From Zoogloeaceae bacterium G21618-S1 (GTDB lineage Bacteria; Pseudomonadota; Gammaproteobacteria; Burkholderiales; Rhodocyclaceae): 64,000 nt of DNA. The stretch lies in contig JAPWHF010000002.1 of the NCBI GenBank assembly GCA_027214125.1, positions 62,001-126,000 on the forward strand. The letters run 5' to 3'. Positions within the stretch are counted from its first letter, which is position 1. Every line of letters begins with the position of its first letter. Position numbers and translations under genes: made by a program. Under the pieces are notes generated by a model. That model ran no database searches, was not told the origin of the DNA, and saw only the letters and a program-made list of their open reading frames with translations. Shown one piece after another: positions 39,761-49,608 of the stretch.

Positions 39761-41017
39761 ATGCAACTTTCGGAGCTCAAGAACCTCCACGTCAGCCAAT
39801 TGCTTGAGATGGCTCAAGAGAATGGCATTGACGGCGCCAATCGCCTGCGCAAGCAGGAACTCGTATTCGCGCTACTGAAAAACCGTGCAAAAAAAGGCGA
39901 GCCGATTTTCGGTGACGGCGTGCTCGAAGTGCTGCCCGACGGCTTTGGCTTCCTGCGCTCACCCGAGGCTTCCTACCTGGCCGGCACGGACGACATCTAT
40001 GTGTCGCCCTCCCAGGTGCGCCGCTTCAACCTCCACACTGGCGACACCATCGAGGGCGAAATTCGCACCCCGAAGGATGGCGAGCGCTACTTTGCGATGG
40101 TGAAGGTCGACAAGATCAACGGCGAGCTGCCCGAGGCATGCAAGCACAAGATCCTGTTCGAAAACCTCACGCCGCTGCATCCGACGGCCTGCCTTGAGCT
40201 CGAACGCGATATGAAGGGCGGCGAAAACGTCACCTCACGCATCATCGACATGATCGCGCCCATCGGCAAAGGTCAGCGCGGTCTGCTGGTCGCCCCGCCG
40301 AAAACCGGTAAAACGGTGATGTTGCAGCACATCGCCCACGCCATCACCGCCAACCATCCCGACGTCGTCGTCATCGTGTTGCTCATCGACGAGCGCCCCG
40401 AAGAAGTGACCGAGATGCAGCGTTCGGTGAAAGGCGAAGTGGTCGCATCCACCTTTGACGAACCCGCCTCGCGTCACGTACAAGTGGCCGAGATGGTCAT
40501 CGAAAAGGCCAAACGCCTGGTCGAACACAAGAAGGATGTGGTCATCCTGCTCGACTCGCTCACCCGCCTCGCCCGCGCCTACAACACCGTCGTGCCGGCC
40601 TCCGGCAAGGTGCTTACCGGTGGTGTGGATGCCAACGCCCTGCAAAAGCCCAAACGCTTCTTCGGCGCCGCCCGCAACATCGAAGAAGGCGGTTCGCTGA
40701 CCATCATTGCCACCGCGCTGATCGACACCGGCAGCCGCATGGACGATGTGATCTACGAAGAATTCAAGGGCACCGGCAACATGGAACTTCACCTCGACCG
40801 CCGCATGGCCGAGAAGCGGGTCTATCCGGCCATCAACGTCAACCGCTCCGGCACCCGCCGCGAAGAGCTGCTGATGAAGGCCGACGTGCTACAGAAAATC
40901 TGGGTACTGCGCAAGCTGCTCTACGGCATGGACGACATCGACGCGATGGAATTCCTGCTCGACAAAGTGCGTCAGACCAAGAGCAACGGCGAGTTCTTCG
41001 ACGCCATGCGTCGCTGA
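39761..41017 (+). CDS. rho: Transcription termination factor Rho
   Basis: 418-residue hexameric RNA-dependent ATPase that terminates transcripts. An N-terminal cold-shock-like RNA-binding domain ([14 protein letters not shown], then [12 protein letters not shown]) is followed by the P-loop APPKTGKT (residues 178-185), the Walker B segment [16 protein letters not shown], and the C-terminal [14 protein letters not shown]. Standard length for the family. It ends in a UUCG-loop terminator. Confidence 0.98.
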   Translation: MQLSELKNLHVSQLLEMAQENGIDGANRLRKQELVFALLKNRAKKGEPIFGDGVLEVLPDGFGFLRSPEASYLAGTDDIYVSPSQVRRFNLHTGDTIEGEIRTPKDGERYFAMVKVDKINGELPEACKHKILFENLTPLHPTACLELERDMKGGENVTSRIIDMIAPIGKGQRGLLVAPPKTGKTVMLQHIAHAITANHPDVVVIVLLIDERPEEVTEMQRSVKGEVVASTFDEPASRHVQVAEMVIEKAKRLVEHKKDVVILLDSLTRLARAYNTVVPASGKVLTGGVDANALQKPKRFFGAARNIEEGGSLTIIATALIDTGSRMDDVIYEEFKGTGNMELHLDRRMAEKRVYPAINVNRSGTRREELLMKADVLQKIWVLRKLLYGMDDIDAMEFLLDKVRQTKSNGEFFDAMRR

Positions 41018-41040
41018 GCACCCGCCTCGGCGACCGCGCG

Positions 41041-41064
41041 AAACGCCACCTTCGGGTGGCGTTT
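41041..41064 (+). terminator. Intrinsic terminator of rho
   Basis: AAACGCCACC-TTCG-GGTGGCGTTT makes a perfect 10-base stem closed by a stable TTCG loop, with a T-rich tail on the plus strand. It lies 24 bases after the rho stop and separates rho from the convergent LysR gene. Confidence 0.93.
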
Positions 41065-41094
41065 TCGTTTGCAGGCAACGCCGGCCAGGTCGGC

Positions 41095-41991
41095 TCAGCC
41101 GGCTTGGGTGGTCTCGGCAAGCACATCCAGAAATCCCGCCAGCAAGGGGCTGACCGGCCCCTCAGCCACGGCCACCGACAGCGAAAACACCGCCGCCGGA
41201 TCGCGAATCGGCACATAGCGGGCGCGCGGAATATGCACACATTCGAGTTGCGCCGGCAGCAAGGCGATGCCCAGCCCCGCCGCCGCCAGCCCGATCTGGG
41301 TGGTCGCCTCACGTGCGGTCTGAACGATACGCGGCGCAAACCCCGCATTGCGGCACAGCTGTTGAAGCACCCCCGGCAGGCCGGTGCCGACATCCGGCGG
41401 AAAAATGATGAAGCCCTCGTCGCGTAAATCGGCCATGTTCACCGCATCACCAGTCGCGACGGGGTGCCCGGCGTGCATCACCAAACGCAGCGGATCGCGC
41501 CCGATCTCTCTCAACACCACGCCATCGCTCGCCATGCTTGCCGTGTGGCGCACAAAGCCCACATCCAGCCCGCCCTGGCTGATCGCCACGAATTGTTCCC
41601 GGGTGAACATCTCGCGCAATTGCAGATCGACCGCGGGAAAACGCGCCCGGTAGCTGCGCAATACATCGCCCAGCACTGCGCTGTACGGCATCGACGCGGT
41701 GAAGCCGACCCGCAGGCAGCCGGCCTCGCCGCGCGCCACACGACGCACTTCGTCGACCGCGCTGTCGGCGTCGTCGAGCAAACGCCGTGCGCGCGCCAGC
41801 AGGCGTTGTCCGGCATCCGTCAAACTGACCTTGCGCTTGCTGCGGATGAACAATGCCGCGCCCAATTCGTCTTCCAGCGCACGGATCTGCATCGACAAGG
41901 GCGGTTGCGCCATATGCAGGCGCGCAGCTGCTCGGGTGAAGTTCAGCTCTTCGGACACGGCCACGAAGTAACGCAGGCGACGCAGATCCAT
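41095..41991 (-). CDS. LysR-family regulator, divergent from MFS exporter
   Basis: 298-residue regulator with the N-terminal winged HTH (RYFVAVSEELNFTRAAARLHMAQPPLS) characteristic of the BenM/CatM/CbbR-like branch, and a periplasmic-binding-protein-like effector domain. It is transcribed away from the MFS gene across a 104-base gap with an A/T-rich palindrome, so it probably controls that transporter. The inducer is unknown. Confidence 0.9.
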   Translation of the reverse strand: MDLRRLRYFVAVSEELNFTRAAARLHMAQPPLSMQIRALEDELGAALFIRSKRKVSLTDAGQRLLARARRLLDDADSAVDEVRRVARGEAGCLRVGFTASMPYSAVLGDVLRSYRARFPAVDLQLREMFTREQFVAISQGGLDVGFVRHTASMASDGVVLREIGRDPLRLVMHAGHPVATGDAVNMADLRDEGFIIFPPDVGTGLPGVLQQLCRNAGFAPRIVQTAREATTQIGLAAAGLGIALLPAQLECVHIPRARYVPIRDPAAVFSLSVAVAEGPVSPLLAGFLDVLAETTQAG

Positions 41992-42018
41992 TCATAGCTC
42001 CAAAGTATCAATTTCGGC

Positions 42019-42034
42019 TCAAATATATATTGGA
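42019..42034. promoter_or_regulatory. A/T-rich imperfect palindrome in the LysR-MFS gap
   Basis: TCAAATATATATTGGA pairs at 7 of 8 positions about its centre and is conspicuously A/T rich in this GC-rich genome. Its location midway between the divergent LysR and MFS genes makes it a plausible LysR binding site or overlapping promoters. Confidence 0.4.
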
Positions 42035-42095
42035 CGTAGATTTTTTGCAGACTTAGGATTGCACCTCTACTCACGCGCCAGCAGCCGCTGCCTTC

Positions 42096-43325
42096 ATGTC
42101 ATCCCACAATCACGCCAACGCAACGAACATCGACAGTTTTCTTCATGCCGGCACCCGCCCCTATCGCATGGCAAATTTGGCCATGTTCCTGGGCGGATTT
42201 GCGTGTTTCGCAATGCTCTATGGCACCCAACCCCTGCTACCCCTGCTGTCCCAGGTTTTCAAGGTCTCGGCCACCGAGGTCAGCCTGTCGGTATCGGTCA
42301 GCACCGGCGCGCTGGCGCTCGCGCTGATCCCGGCCAGTCTTCTCTCCGACCGCTTTGGCCGCGGCCCGATGATGACACTCTCGCTCGTACTGGCTGCCGT
42401 GTTGTCGCTGCTGTGCCCGTGGGTCACTTCGTTCAACGAGCTCCTCGTCCTTCGCGCCCTGCTTGGCATCACATTGGCGGGCCTGCCCGCCGCCGCCATG
42501 GCCTACCTGGGTGAAGAAGTGGCGCCGAACGCGCAGGGCCGCGCGATGGGGCTCTACATCGCCGGCAACGCCTTTGGCGGTATGAGTGGCCGGTTTCTGA
42601 CCGCTTGGGTCACCGACCACTTCGACTGGCAGACCGGTTTGCTGGTACTCGGCGCGCTCGGTGCCATCGCCGCATTCGCCTTCTGGTTCGGCCTGCCCGC
42701 CTCCCGACATTTTCAGCGCCGCTCGATTTCGCCAGCCAAGGTGCTGGCAGACGCCAAGAACCTCATGCGCGATGCCGGGCTGCCCTGGCTGTTTCTGAGT
42801 GCGTTCTTGCTGATGGGCTGCTTTGTCGGGCTCTACAATTTCGTCACCTTCCGCCTCGTCGCGCCGCCCTTCGCGCTCGGCCAGACCGCCATCGGCGGCA
42901 TCTTTTTGCTGTATCTCGTTGGCACCTGGGCCTCAGCCTGGGTGGGGCAACTGGTGGACCGCATCGGCCGCCGGCAGGTCTTGTGGATGATGGCCGCACT
43001 GATGCTGATCGGCGTGCTGGTCACGCTGCCAACGCACCTGGGCGCCGTCATCGTCGGCATCGCGATCTTCACTTTCGGCTTTTTCGGCGCACATACCACC
43101 ACCAGCGGCTGGGTCAGCCGACGTGCCGGCGCCAGCCGGGCACTCGCCGCAGCGGTCTATCTGTCGAGCTACTACCTGGGCAGCAGCGTGCTTGGCACCG
43201 CGGTGGGTCTGGCCTGGGACGCGGGCCAATGGCCGGGTGTCGTCTCAAGCCTCGGTGTGCTTTTGCTCGGCGTGCTGGCCGTAGCACTACACCTGACCCG
43301 GCTCCCGCGCAGTGTGAGCGCCTGA
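42096..43325 (+). CDS. MFS transporter, YnfM-like
   Basis: 409 residues with twelve predicted TM helices. The MFS signature SDRFGRGPMM lies between TM2 and TM3, and a second copy, GQLVDRIGRRQVLW, lies in the C-terminal half. The start MANLAMFLGGFACFAMLYGTQPLLP is typical of the YnfM drug/metabolite exporter group. It is divergent from a LysR regulator, and its last 39 bases overlap the convergent LysR gene at 43287. The substrate is unknown. Confidence 0.87.
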   Translation: MSSHNHANATNIDSFLHAGTRPYRMANLAMFLGGFACFAMLYGTQPLLPLLSQVFKVSATEVSLSVSVSTGALALALIPASLLSDRFGRGPMMTLSLVLAAVLSLLCPWVTSFNELLVLRALLGITLAGLPAAAMAYLGEEVAPNAQGRAMGLYIAGNAFGGMSGRFLTAWVTDHFDWQTGLLVLGALGAIAAFAFWFGLPASRHFQRRSISPAKVLADAKNLMRDAGLPWLFLSAFLLMGCFVGLYNFVTFRLVAPPFALGQTAIGGIFLLYLVGTWASAWVGQLVDRIGRRQVLWMMAALMLIGVLVTLPTHLGAVIVGIAIFTFGFFGAHTTTSGWVSRRAGASRALAAAVYLSSYYLGSSVLGTAVGLAWDAGQWPGVVSSLGVLLLGVLAVALHLTRLPRSVSA

Positions 43326-44255
43326 GGCTTGCGGAGCTCGCCCGTCGTGACTGGCGCATAAAATCTCCAGAAACCGTCGCGCAAGTCGCGACGGCGCCGG
43401 ATTACGTGGCACAAAGGCGTGCCAATCGCAGTGGTAATGAAACACCTGCGCCCCGATGCAGCACAGCACGCCGTCCGCAACAAAACGCTGCGCGTAATGC
43501 GCAGGCAAGAATCCCACGTAGCAGCCCGACAAAATGAGCGCCACGGTCGCTTCCTGATCAAACGCCCGCGCCACCGGCTGGAGTCCGAGCCGCCAGAAGG
43601 TTTCCATATTGGGTGAGTGATAGCCCAGGCCAACCAGCCGGGCGGCGCGAATTTCGGCATCATCCGGCGTGCGTCCCCCGGCCACCAACGGATGCGAAGC
43701 CGCGCAATACAACTGCATCGGCTCGCCAAACAGCCACACCGCTTCAAAACTATCGCTCGCCCGGTGCATGGGCTGAATACCGAGTTGAAAGCGCCCGTCG
43801 AGCAGCCCGGGCTCGATCTCGCCGCTGTGTGCCACATGCAGATTGATCCGCACCGACGGCGCGACCCCGTCAAACGCGGCGATGGCCGCTGGCAAGTTGC
43901 AGCCCGGATTGGTCACGAACTTGTCGAACACCGCAAGGTTGAGCTCGCCACGCAAGCCTTCGTGCAACTCACCGATTTCGGTCCGAAACGCATCGATTTG
44001 TGCGAGCAAGCGACGCGCCGCGGCCAGCACCGTCGTGCCCTCCTCGGTCAGCTCGAAGCCCGCCCGGCCCCGATCGCACAGCCGCACCGCAAGCCGCGAC
44101 TCCAGGGCCTTGAGATGACGGCTGATCACCGAGCGGCTGATGTTGAGCCGCAATTCGGCCGCGGCCAGACCTCCCGATTCGGCGATCGCAATAAACACGC
44201 GCAACAAGCGCAGATCGGCTTCAGCGAGACTGTTCAGCAGGGCGCGGGGCTTCAT
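43287..44255 (-). CDS. LysR-family regulator beside beta-alanine genes (BauR-like position)
   Basis: 322-residue LysR protein. Its HTH (LRVFIAIAESGGLAAAELRLNISRSVISRHLKAL) uses the R-S-V-I-S recognition pattern, and a full effector domain follows. It is divergent from the omega-amino-acid aminotransferase, matching the bauR-bauA arrangement of Pseudomonas, where BauR activates beta-alanine catabolism. A T-N11-A dyad lies just upstream of its start. The 3' end overlaps the convergent MFS gene. Confidence 0.85.
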   Translation of the reverse strand: MKPRALLNSLAEADLRLLRVFIAIAESGGLAAAELRLNISRSVISRHLKALESRLAVRLCDRGRAGFELTEEGTTVLAAARRLLAQIDAFRTEIGELHEGLRGELNLAVFDKFVTNPGCNLPAAIAAFDGVAPSVRINLHVAHSGEIEPGLLDGRFQLGIQPMHRASDSFEAVWLFGEPMQLYCAASHPLVAGGRTPDDAEIRAARLVGLGYHSPNMETFWRLGLQPVARAFDQEATVALILSGCYVGFLPAHYAQRFVADGVLCCIGAQVFHYHCDWHAFVPRNPAPSRLARRFLEILCASHDGRAPQASGAHTAREPGQV

Positions 44256-44256
44256 G

Positions 44257-44274
44257 GTTTCATAAATCCGAAAC
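44257..44274. promoter_or_regulatory. LysR-type operator (T-N11-A dyad)
   Basis: GTTTC-ATAAATCC-GAAAC is a perfect 5-base inverted repeat around 8 bases, and it contains the LysR consensus T-N11-A (44259 and 44271). It lies 2 bases upstream of the LysR start, the usual autoregulatory site. A second inverted repeat, ATGCATC/GATGCAT (44299-44305 and 44321-44327), lies nearer the aminotransferase start. Confidence 0.55.
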
Positions 44275-44348
44275 TTAACTGACGTTTATTGTAGTTTTAT
44301 GCATCGTTTTGCGCGACTAGGATGCATCAACGCTTTGTGGAGACCCGA

Positions 44349-45656
44349 ATGAACCCGCTCGACGCTTACTGGATGCCCTTCACCATGAACCGCGCCTTCA
44401 AGCAGGCGCCGCGCATGATCACCCGCGCCCGTGGCCACTACTACACCACCGACGACGGCCGCGAATTGCTCGACGGCTTCTCGGGGCTGTGGACCTCCGG
44501 GCTCGGCCACTGCCACCCGAAAATTGTGGCGGCGGTGCAGGCGCAGGTGGCCGAGCTCGATTACGGCATGGGCTTCCAGATGGGGCACCCGAAGGTATTC
44601 GAACTCGCCACCCGGCTCACCGATATGGCACCTGAGGGCTTCACCCGCTGCTTCTTCACGAACTCGGGTTCAGAGTCTGCCGACACCGCACTCAAGATCG
44701 CCCTGGCCTATCACCGCGCCCGTGGCGAGGGGCAGCGCACACGCCTCATCGGCCGCGAGCGGGGCTACCACGGGGTCAACTTCGGCGGCATGTCGGTGGG
44801 TGGCATTCCGGGCAACCGCAAGGTATTCAGCGCCGCGCTGCTGCCGGGCGTCGATCATATTCGCCACACCCATTCACTTGCCGACATGGCCTTCACGCGT
44901 GGCCAGCCGAGCTGGGGCACCCATCTGGCGGATGACCTCGAACGGCTCTGCGCGCTGCACGACGCGAGCAACATCGCCGCCTTGATTGTCGAGCCGGTGG
45001 CCGGCTCCACCGGCATTCTGGTGCCACCCATCGGCTATCTCCAGCGTCTGCGCGAGATCTGCGATCGCCACGGCATTTTGCTGATTTTCGACGAGGTCAT
45101 CACCGCGTTCGGCCGCGTCGGCACCCCCTTTGCCGCCGAGCGCTTCGGCGTCACGCCGGACATCATCACCACCGCCAAGGGGCTCACCAACGGCGTGGTG
45201 CCGATGGGCGCGGTGCTGGTGCGCGAAGAAATCTACCAAGCGCTGATGCAAGGCCCGGCGCAGACCATCGAGTTCCTGCACGGTTACACCTACTCGGGCC
45301 ACCCGCTGGCCGCCGCCGCCGCGCTGGCCACGCTCGATGTCTATGCTGAAGAAAACACGTTTGCCACCGCCCGCACGCTGGAGGCGGTATTCGAAGAAAG
45401 CATCCACGCCCTGCGCGAGGCACCGCACGTCATCGATATTCGCAACGTCGGGCTGATGGGTGGTATCGAACTGGCCCCGCGCGACAGCGCGCCCGGCGCG
45501 CGCGGCTACGAGGTCTTCCTCAAATGCTTTGAGGCGGGCGTGGTCGTGCGCAATGGCGGCGACACGCTGCAGTTCTCGCCCTTCCTCAACAGCACGCCTG
45601 ACGAGCTGTCCCACATTTTCTCAACGGTGCGCCAGGCCCTCGCCACCACCGCCTGA
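44349..45656 (+). CDS. Omega-amino acid:pyruvate (beta-alanine:pyruvate) aminotransferase
   Basis: 435-residue class III PLP aminotransferase. It starts MNPLDAYWMPFTMNRAFKQAPR, the hallmark of the Pseudomonas omega-amino-acid:pyruvate transaminase/BauA group. PLP contacts include Asp248 in FDEVITAFGR and the Schiff-base Lys277 in TTAKGLTNG. The likely reaction is beta-alanine + pyruvate to malonate semialdehyde + alanine. The ATG at 44349 has GGAG 6 bases ahead. The semialdehyde dehydrogenase follows by 24 bases. The bauA symbol would fit but is not certain. Confidence 0.92.
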   Translation: MNPLDAYWMPFTMNRAFKQAPRMITRARGHYYTTDDGRELLDGFSGLWTSGLGHCHPKIVAAVQAQVAELDYGMGFQMGHPKVFELATRLTDMAPEGFTRCFFTNSGSESADTALKIALAYHRARGEGQRTRLIGRERGYHGVNFGGMSVGGIPGNRKVFSAALLPGVDHIRHTHSLADMAFTRGQPSWGTHLADDLERLCALHDASNIAALIVEPVAGSTGILVPPIGYLQRLREICDRHGILLIFDEVITAFGRVGTPFAAERFGVTPDIITTAKGLTNGVVPMGAVLVREEIYQALMQGPAQTIEFLHGYTYSGHPLAAAAALATLDVYAEENTFATARTLEAVFEESIHALREAPHVIDIRNVGLMGGIELAPRDSAPGARGYEVFLKCFEAGVVVRNGGDTLQFSPFLNSTPDELSHIFSTVRQALATTA

Positions 45657-45680
45657 TCACAATATACGGAACCCCAAGCC

Positions 45681-47174
45681 ATGGACATCCTCGGTCACTA
45701 CATCAAGGGCGAACGCATCAGCGACAGCAACCGCCCGCAAGCCGTCTTCAACCCGGCACTCGGCCGCCCGGCACGCCAAGTCGCCATGGCCAGCAAGGCC
45801 ACGGTCGAATCGGCCATCGCGGCCGCCGCCGACGCCTTTCCGGCCTGGCGCAAGACGCCGCCACTCAAGCGCGCCCGCGTGCTGTTCCGCTTCAAGGCGC
45901 TGCTCGAACAGCACGCCGACCGCATCGTCGCAGCCATCGTCGAAGAGCATGGCAAAGTCTGGGAAGACGCCCATGGTGAGTTGGCGCGCGGCATCGAGGT
46001 GGTCGAATACGCCTGCGGCGCACCCGAACTGCTCAAGGGCGAGCACTCGCGTGACGTGGGCCCGGACATCGATTCGTGGTCCGAATTTCCGCCGCTCGGG
46101 GTGGTCGCCGGCATCACGCCCTTCAACTTCCCGGCCATGGTCCCGATGTGGATGTTCCCCATGGCCATCGCCTGCGGCAACACCTTCGTGCTCAAGCCGA
46201 GCGAAAAAGACCCGTCGGCATCAATGATCCTGGCCGAATTGCTGACCGAAGCCGGCCTGCCGGCCGGTGTGTTCAACGTGGTCAATGGCGACAAGGAGGC
46301 GGTCGACACCCTGCTGACCGACCCACGCGTTCAGGCGGTCAGCTTTGTCGGCTCAACGCCCATCGCCGAGTACATCTACGCCACCGGCACCGCCCACGGC
46401 AAACGGATTCAGGCGCTGGGCGGCGCCAAGAACCACGCCATCGTGATGCCCGACGCCGACCTCGACGCCGCCACCAACGCCTTGATGGGCGCGGCCTATG
46501 GCTCCTGCGGCGAGCGCTGCATGGCAATCTCGGTGGTTGTCGCCGTCGGCGACAGCGTCGCCGACGCGCTGGTCGCCAGCCTGGCCCCCAGAGTGCGCGA
46601 GCTCAATATCGGCAACGGCAGCACCCGTGGCCTGGACATGGGCCCGCTGGTCACCGCCGCGCATCGCGACAAGGTGGTCGGCTACATCGACGCCGGCGCG
46701 GCCGAGGGCGCCGAGCTGGTGGTGGATGGCCGCAGCCTCACTGTCGCCGGCAGCGAGAACGGCTTCTTCGTCGGCGGCACGCTGTTTGACCGCGTCACCC
46801 CAGAGATGACCATCTACCGCGAGGAGATCTTCGGCCCGGTACTCATCATGGTTCGAGTGAACACGCTGGAAGAAGGCATCGCCCTGACCAACGCGCACGA
46901 ATTCGGAAACGGCACCTGCATCTTCACCCGCGACGGCGCCGCCGCGCGCTACTTCAGCGACGCCGTGCAAGTCGGGATGGTTGGGGTCAATGTACCGCTG
47001 CCGGTGCCGGTCGCCTGCCAGAGCTTTGGCGGCTGGAAGCGCTCGCTGTTTGGCGACCTGTGCGCCTACGGCCCGGATGCGATCCGCTTCTACACCCGGC
47101 GCAAAACACTGACCCAGCGCTGGGCGGTCGATACTGTCGGCAAGGCACAGTTCGCCTTTCCCAGCAACGGCTGA
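45681..47174 (+). CDS. mmsA: CoA-acylating (methyl)malonate-semialdehyde dehydrogenase
   Basis: 497-residue aldehyde dehydrogenase of the MmsA/BauC/IolA group, which converts malonate or methylmalonate semialdehyde to acetyl-CoA or propionyl-CoA. The catalytic Cys280 is in GSCGERCMA. The glutamate general base of hydrolytic ALDHs is absent (QALGGAKNH context), as expected for the CoA-acylating type. Directly downstream of the aminotransferase, it should complete the beta-alanine to acetyl-CoA route. Confidence 0.93.
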   Translation: MDILGHYIKGERISDSNRPQAVFNPALGRPARQVAMASKATVESAIAAAADAFPAWRKTPPLKRARVLFRFKALLEQHADRIVAAIVEEHGKVWEDAHGELARGIEVVEYACGAPELLKGEHSRDVGPDIDSWSEFPPLGVVAGITPFNFPAMVPMWMFPMAIACGNTFVLKPSEKDPSASMILAELLTEAGLPAGVFNVVNGDKEAVDTLLTDPRVQAVSFVGSTPIAEYIYATGTAHGKRIQALGGAKNHAIVMPDADLDAATNALMGAAYGSCGERCMAISVVVAVGDSVADALVASLAPRVRELNIGNGSTRGLDMGPLVTAAHRDKVVGYIDAGAAEGAELVVDGRSLTVAGSENGFFVGGTLFDRVTPEMTIYREEIFGPVLIMVRVNTLEEGIALTNAHEFGNGTCIFTRDGAAARYFSDAVQVGMVGVNVPLPVPVACQSFGGWKRSLFGDLCAYGPDAIRFYTRRKTLTQRWAVDTVGKAQFAFPSNG

Positions 47175-47230
47175 TGGCTGACAGAACGCGCCGACGGCCG
47201 GCCCTCACCTCCCGGCCGCCGGCGCGCCCG

Positions 47231-48010
47231 TCAGCGCCCGAGAAACGCCGGTCGGCGCTTTTCCTTGAAGGCACGGATACCTTCGGCGTAGTCGTGACTG
47301 TCATACACCACCCGCCGCAGGCCTTGCACCTTTTCGAAGCCGCGGGGGCTGACCGGCTTGGCACCGGCGAGCACCCGTAGCTGCTCCTTCATCACCCGGA
47401 TACTCAGCGGGGCGTTGTCGGCAATCGTGGTCGCCATGGCGTGGGTAAAGCTTTCGAGCTCATCCACCGGCACGACGTGGTTGATCATGCCCACCCGCTC
47501 GGCTCGCACGGCATCGACCGGCGCCGCGGTAAAGGCCAGCTCCTTGACGATGCGCAGGCTGGCCGCACTCATGAAAGTCATCATGCCACTCACGTTATAG
47601 GGCACGCCAAGGCGCGCGGGCGTCACCGCAAAGGTCGACTCCGGGGTTGCGATGATGATGTCGCAGGCCAGCACCAGCTCGACCGCCCCACCCCAGACCG
47701 TGCCTTCGATCATCGCGATCACCGGCGTCGGATGGCTTTCGATGCTGCGCACCAGATTGCGTAACGGATCGTCCCAACCCAGCGGATCACGACGGCCTTC
47801 AGGCAGCTCGCCCACATCGTGGCCAGCCGACCACACCTTGACGCCCGCTTGCGCGCGCAGGATGACCACCCGGACATCGCGCTCTGCAAAATCGTGCAGC
47901 GCCTGGATGAGGGACGTCACCAAGGCATGACTGAGCGCGTTGAGCTTCTTCGGCTTGTCGAGCGTGATGATGCCGATATGGCCGTCCTGCTGAACTTGAA
48001 TGCTATCCAC
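47231..48010 (-). CDS. scpB: Methylmalonyl-CoA decarboxylase (ScpB/YgfG-like crotonase)
   Basis: 259-residue crotonase-fold protein that aligns end-to-end with remembered features of E. coli ScpB: KLNALS near the start, the SAGHDV..ELP active-site loop (His64), the oxyanion segment EGTVWGGAVE, and LGVPYNV with its conserved Tyr, ending YDSHDYAEGIRAFKEKRRP. ScpB decarboxylates methylmalonyl-CoA to propionyl-CoA. The GTG at 48010 has AGGAGAGG upstream; longer readings lack support. It is convergent with mmsA (56-base gap) and downstream of a LysR gene on its own strand. Confidence 0.85.
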   Translation of the reverse strand: MDSIQVQQDGHIGIITLDKPKKLNALSHALVTSLIQALHDFAERDVRVVILRAQAGVKVWSAGHDVGELPEGRRDPLGWDDPLRNLVRSIESHPTPVIAMIEGTVWGGAVELVLACDIIIATPESTFAVTPARLGVPYNVSGMMTFMSAASLRIVKELAFTAAPVDAVRAERVGMINHVVPVDELESFTHAMATTIADNAPLSIRVMKEQLRVLAGAKPVSPRGFEKVQGLRRVVYDSHDYAEGIRAFKEKRRPAFLGR

Positions 48011-48137
48011 GGTGCCTCTCCTGGTCTGCTGCGCGTGAGAATTCGATTCGCGTGACACAGTATTGGCGCATCGCAACAAGCGCGACATTGTGAGCATCCA
48101 CAGTTCGCGCGCCGGGCATCCGTGATAACCGACACAT

Positions 48138-49037
48138 CTATACTGCACCGCCCGCGGCAAACCAGTCAGTCAGAAAACCCACCATCGCTTGCACCTTGGC
48201 CGACAGGTAACGCCGGCTCGGATACACCGCATGAATCGGCAACTCGCGGGACGACCACTCGGGCAGCAAGGCCACCAGTCGGCCGCTATCGAGCAGCGGG
48301 CTCGCCAGAAAGTCGGGCACATGCACAATGCCTTCACCACAGGCCGCCATCTCGGCCAGCAACATGCCGTTGTTGGCGCGCACGGCGCCATTGATACGCA
48401 CCGCACAGGTCTCGCCCTGTGCGTCTTCGAACTGCCACAAATTGCCGGTGGCGGCGTAGCTGTACGCCAGACAGTTATGCTCGGCCAGCGCCTCGGGGTG
48501 CGTCGGCACGCCATGCGTATTCAGATACGCCGGCGACGCCGCCAACACCAGACGCGCGGTGTCGATCCGCCGAGCCACCAGGTTATCGCTCCCCAACCGC
48601 CCGACCCGGATCGCCAGATCCAGGCCTTCATCGACGAAGTCCGCCACGTTGTCCGACAAAGCCACATCCAGCGTCACCTCGGGGTAGCGCTGCTGAAATG
48701 CCGCAAATGCCGGCGCCAGACGATGAATAGACAGCGCAATCGGCGCCGACAGCCGAAGACGCCCGGTTGGCCGGTGGGCCTCACCGGCCACCACCGCCTC
48801 CGTCTCGTCGAGGTCGGCGAGCAACTGAACGCAACGCTCAAAGTAGGCCTGCCCCGCATCGGTCGCACTCACCTTGCGCGTCGTGCGATTGAGCAGGCGC
48901 ACATTCAAATGCGTTTCGAGCTGCGCCACATGCCGCGACACCGCCGACGTGGACACCCCCAACTGCGTGGCCGCAGCGGCAAACCCGCCGGCCTCGACCA
49001 CCGCACAGAACACCCGCATCGCCTCGATTCGATCCAC
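48138..49037 (-). CDS. LysR-family regulator, divergent from DoxX-GST-tautomerase operon
   Basis: 299-residue LysR protein of the CrgA/DhcR-like group. The start is MDRIEAMRVFCAVVEAGGFA, the HTH is ATQLGVSTSAVSRHVAQLE, and PTGRLRLSAPIALSIHRLAP opens the effector domain. It is separated by 107 bases from the divergent doxX gene, which it probably controls. scpB lies 127 bases downstream on the same strand. Confidence 0.9.
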   Translation of the reverse strand: MDRIEAMRVFCAVVEAGGFAAAATQLGVSTSAVSRHVAQLETHLNVRLLNRTTRKVSATDAGQAYFERCVQLLADLDETEAVVAGEAHRPTGRLRLSAPIALSIHRLAPAFAAFQQRYPEVTLDVALSDNVADFVDEGLDLAIRVGRLGSDNLVARRIDTARLVLAASPAYLNTHGVPTHPEALAEHNCLAYSYAATGNLWQFEDAQGETCAVRINGAVRANNGMLLAEMAACGEGIVHVPDFLASPLLDSGRLVALLPEWSSRELPIHAVYPSRRYLSAKVQAMVGFLTDWFAAGGAV

Positions 49038-49066
49038 TCGACTATCCCCGTTTCTGCAACAGTTAT

Positions 49067-49096
49067 TTGATGATTGGCCAGTTTATCCAACATCAA
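49067..49096. promoter_or_regulatory. Inverted repeat in the LysR-doxX gap
   Basis: TTGATG (49067-49072) and CATCAA (49091-49096) form a perfect 6-base inverted repeat with an 18-base centre, midway between the divergent starts. It is a plausible regulator binding region. No convincing -35/-10 pair was found for doxX. Confidence 0.35.
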
Positions 49097-49144
49097 GGGA
49101 TGGATAGACTTCCATTCATCGCACCCCCACCCCAGGAGCTCATC

Positions 49145-49576
49145 ATGCAAACCCAAACCAATACCACCGAACTGGGCATCGCCCTGCTACGCGTCACGCT
49201 GGGCGTGATGTTCATCGCCCATGCTTTGCTCAAGATTTTTGTCTTCACCCTCCCCGGCACGGCCGGCTTCTTCGAGTCGGTCGGCCTGCCGGGCGCGCTG
49301 GCCTATGTGGTCACCCCGGTCGAACTCCTCGGCGGTATCGCACTGGTTGCTGGCCTGAAGACCCGGTGGGTGAGCCTCGCCCTGTTGCCGGTTCTGATTG
49401 GCGCTGCCAGTGTCCACGCTGGCAACGGCTGGGTGTTCAGCGCGCCGAACGGTGGATGGGAATACCCTGTCTACTTGGCCATTGCCGCGCTGTCCCAAGC
49501 CCTGCTCGGCGGCGGCGCCTTTGCATTCGACAACCTGCGCCAGATCCAGCTACCCCGCCTCGGTCAGACCGCATAA
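49145..49576 (+). CDS. DoxX family membrane protein
   Basis: 143 residues, four predicted TM helices, with the DoxX pattern LGIALLRVTLGVMFIAHALLK and later VTPVELLGGIALVAGL. Some DoxX relatives act in thiosulfate/quinone chemistry or redox stress, but most, including this one, have no assigned role. The ATG at 49145 has AGGAG 6 bases upstream. It is the first gene of a three-gene unit with a glutathione transferase and a tautomerase. Confidence 0.85.
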   Translation: MQTQTNTTELGIALLRVTLGVMFIAHALLKIFVFTLPGTAGFFESVGLPGALAYVVTPVELLGGIALVAGLKTRWVSLALLPVLIGAASVHAGNGWVFSAPNGGWEYPVYLAIAALSQALLGGGAFAFDNLRQIQLPRLGQTA

Positions 49577-49608
49577 AACGCAACACCCCCCAACCCACGG
49601 AGACCCCC

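Noticed and set aside
44299-44327. ATGCATC/GATGCAT inverted repeat as a terminator or mobile-element end
   Set aside because: No T-run and no target duplication; more likely part of the LysR-controlled promoter region.
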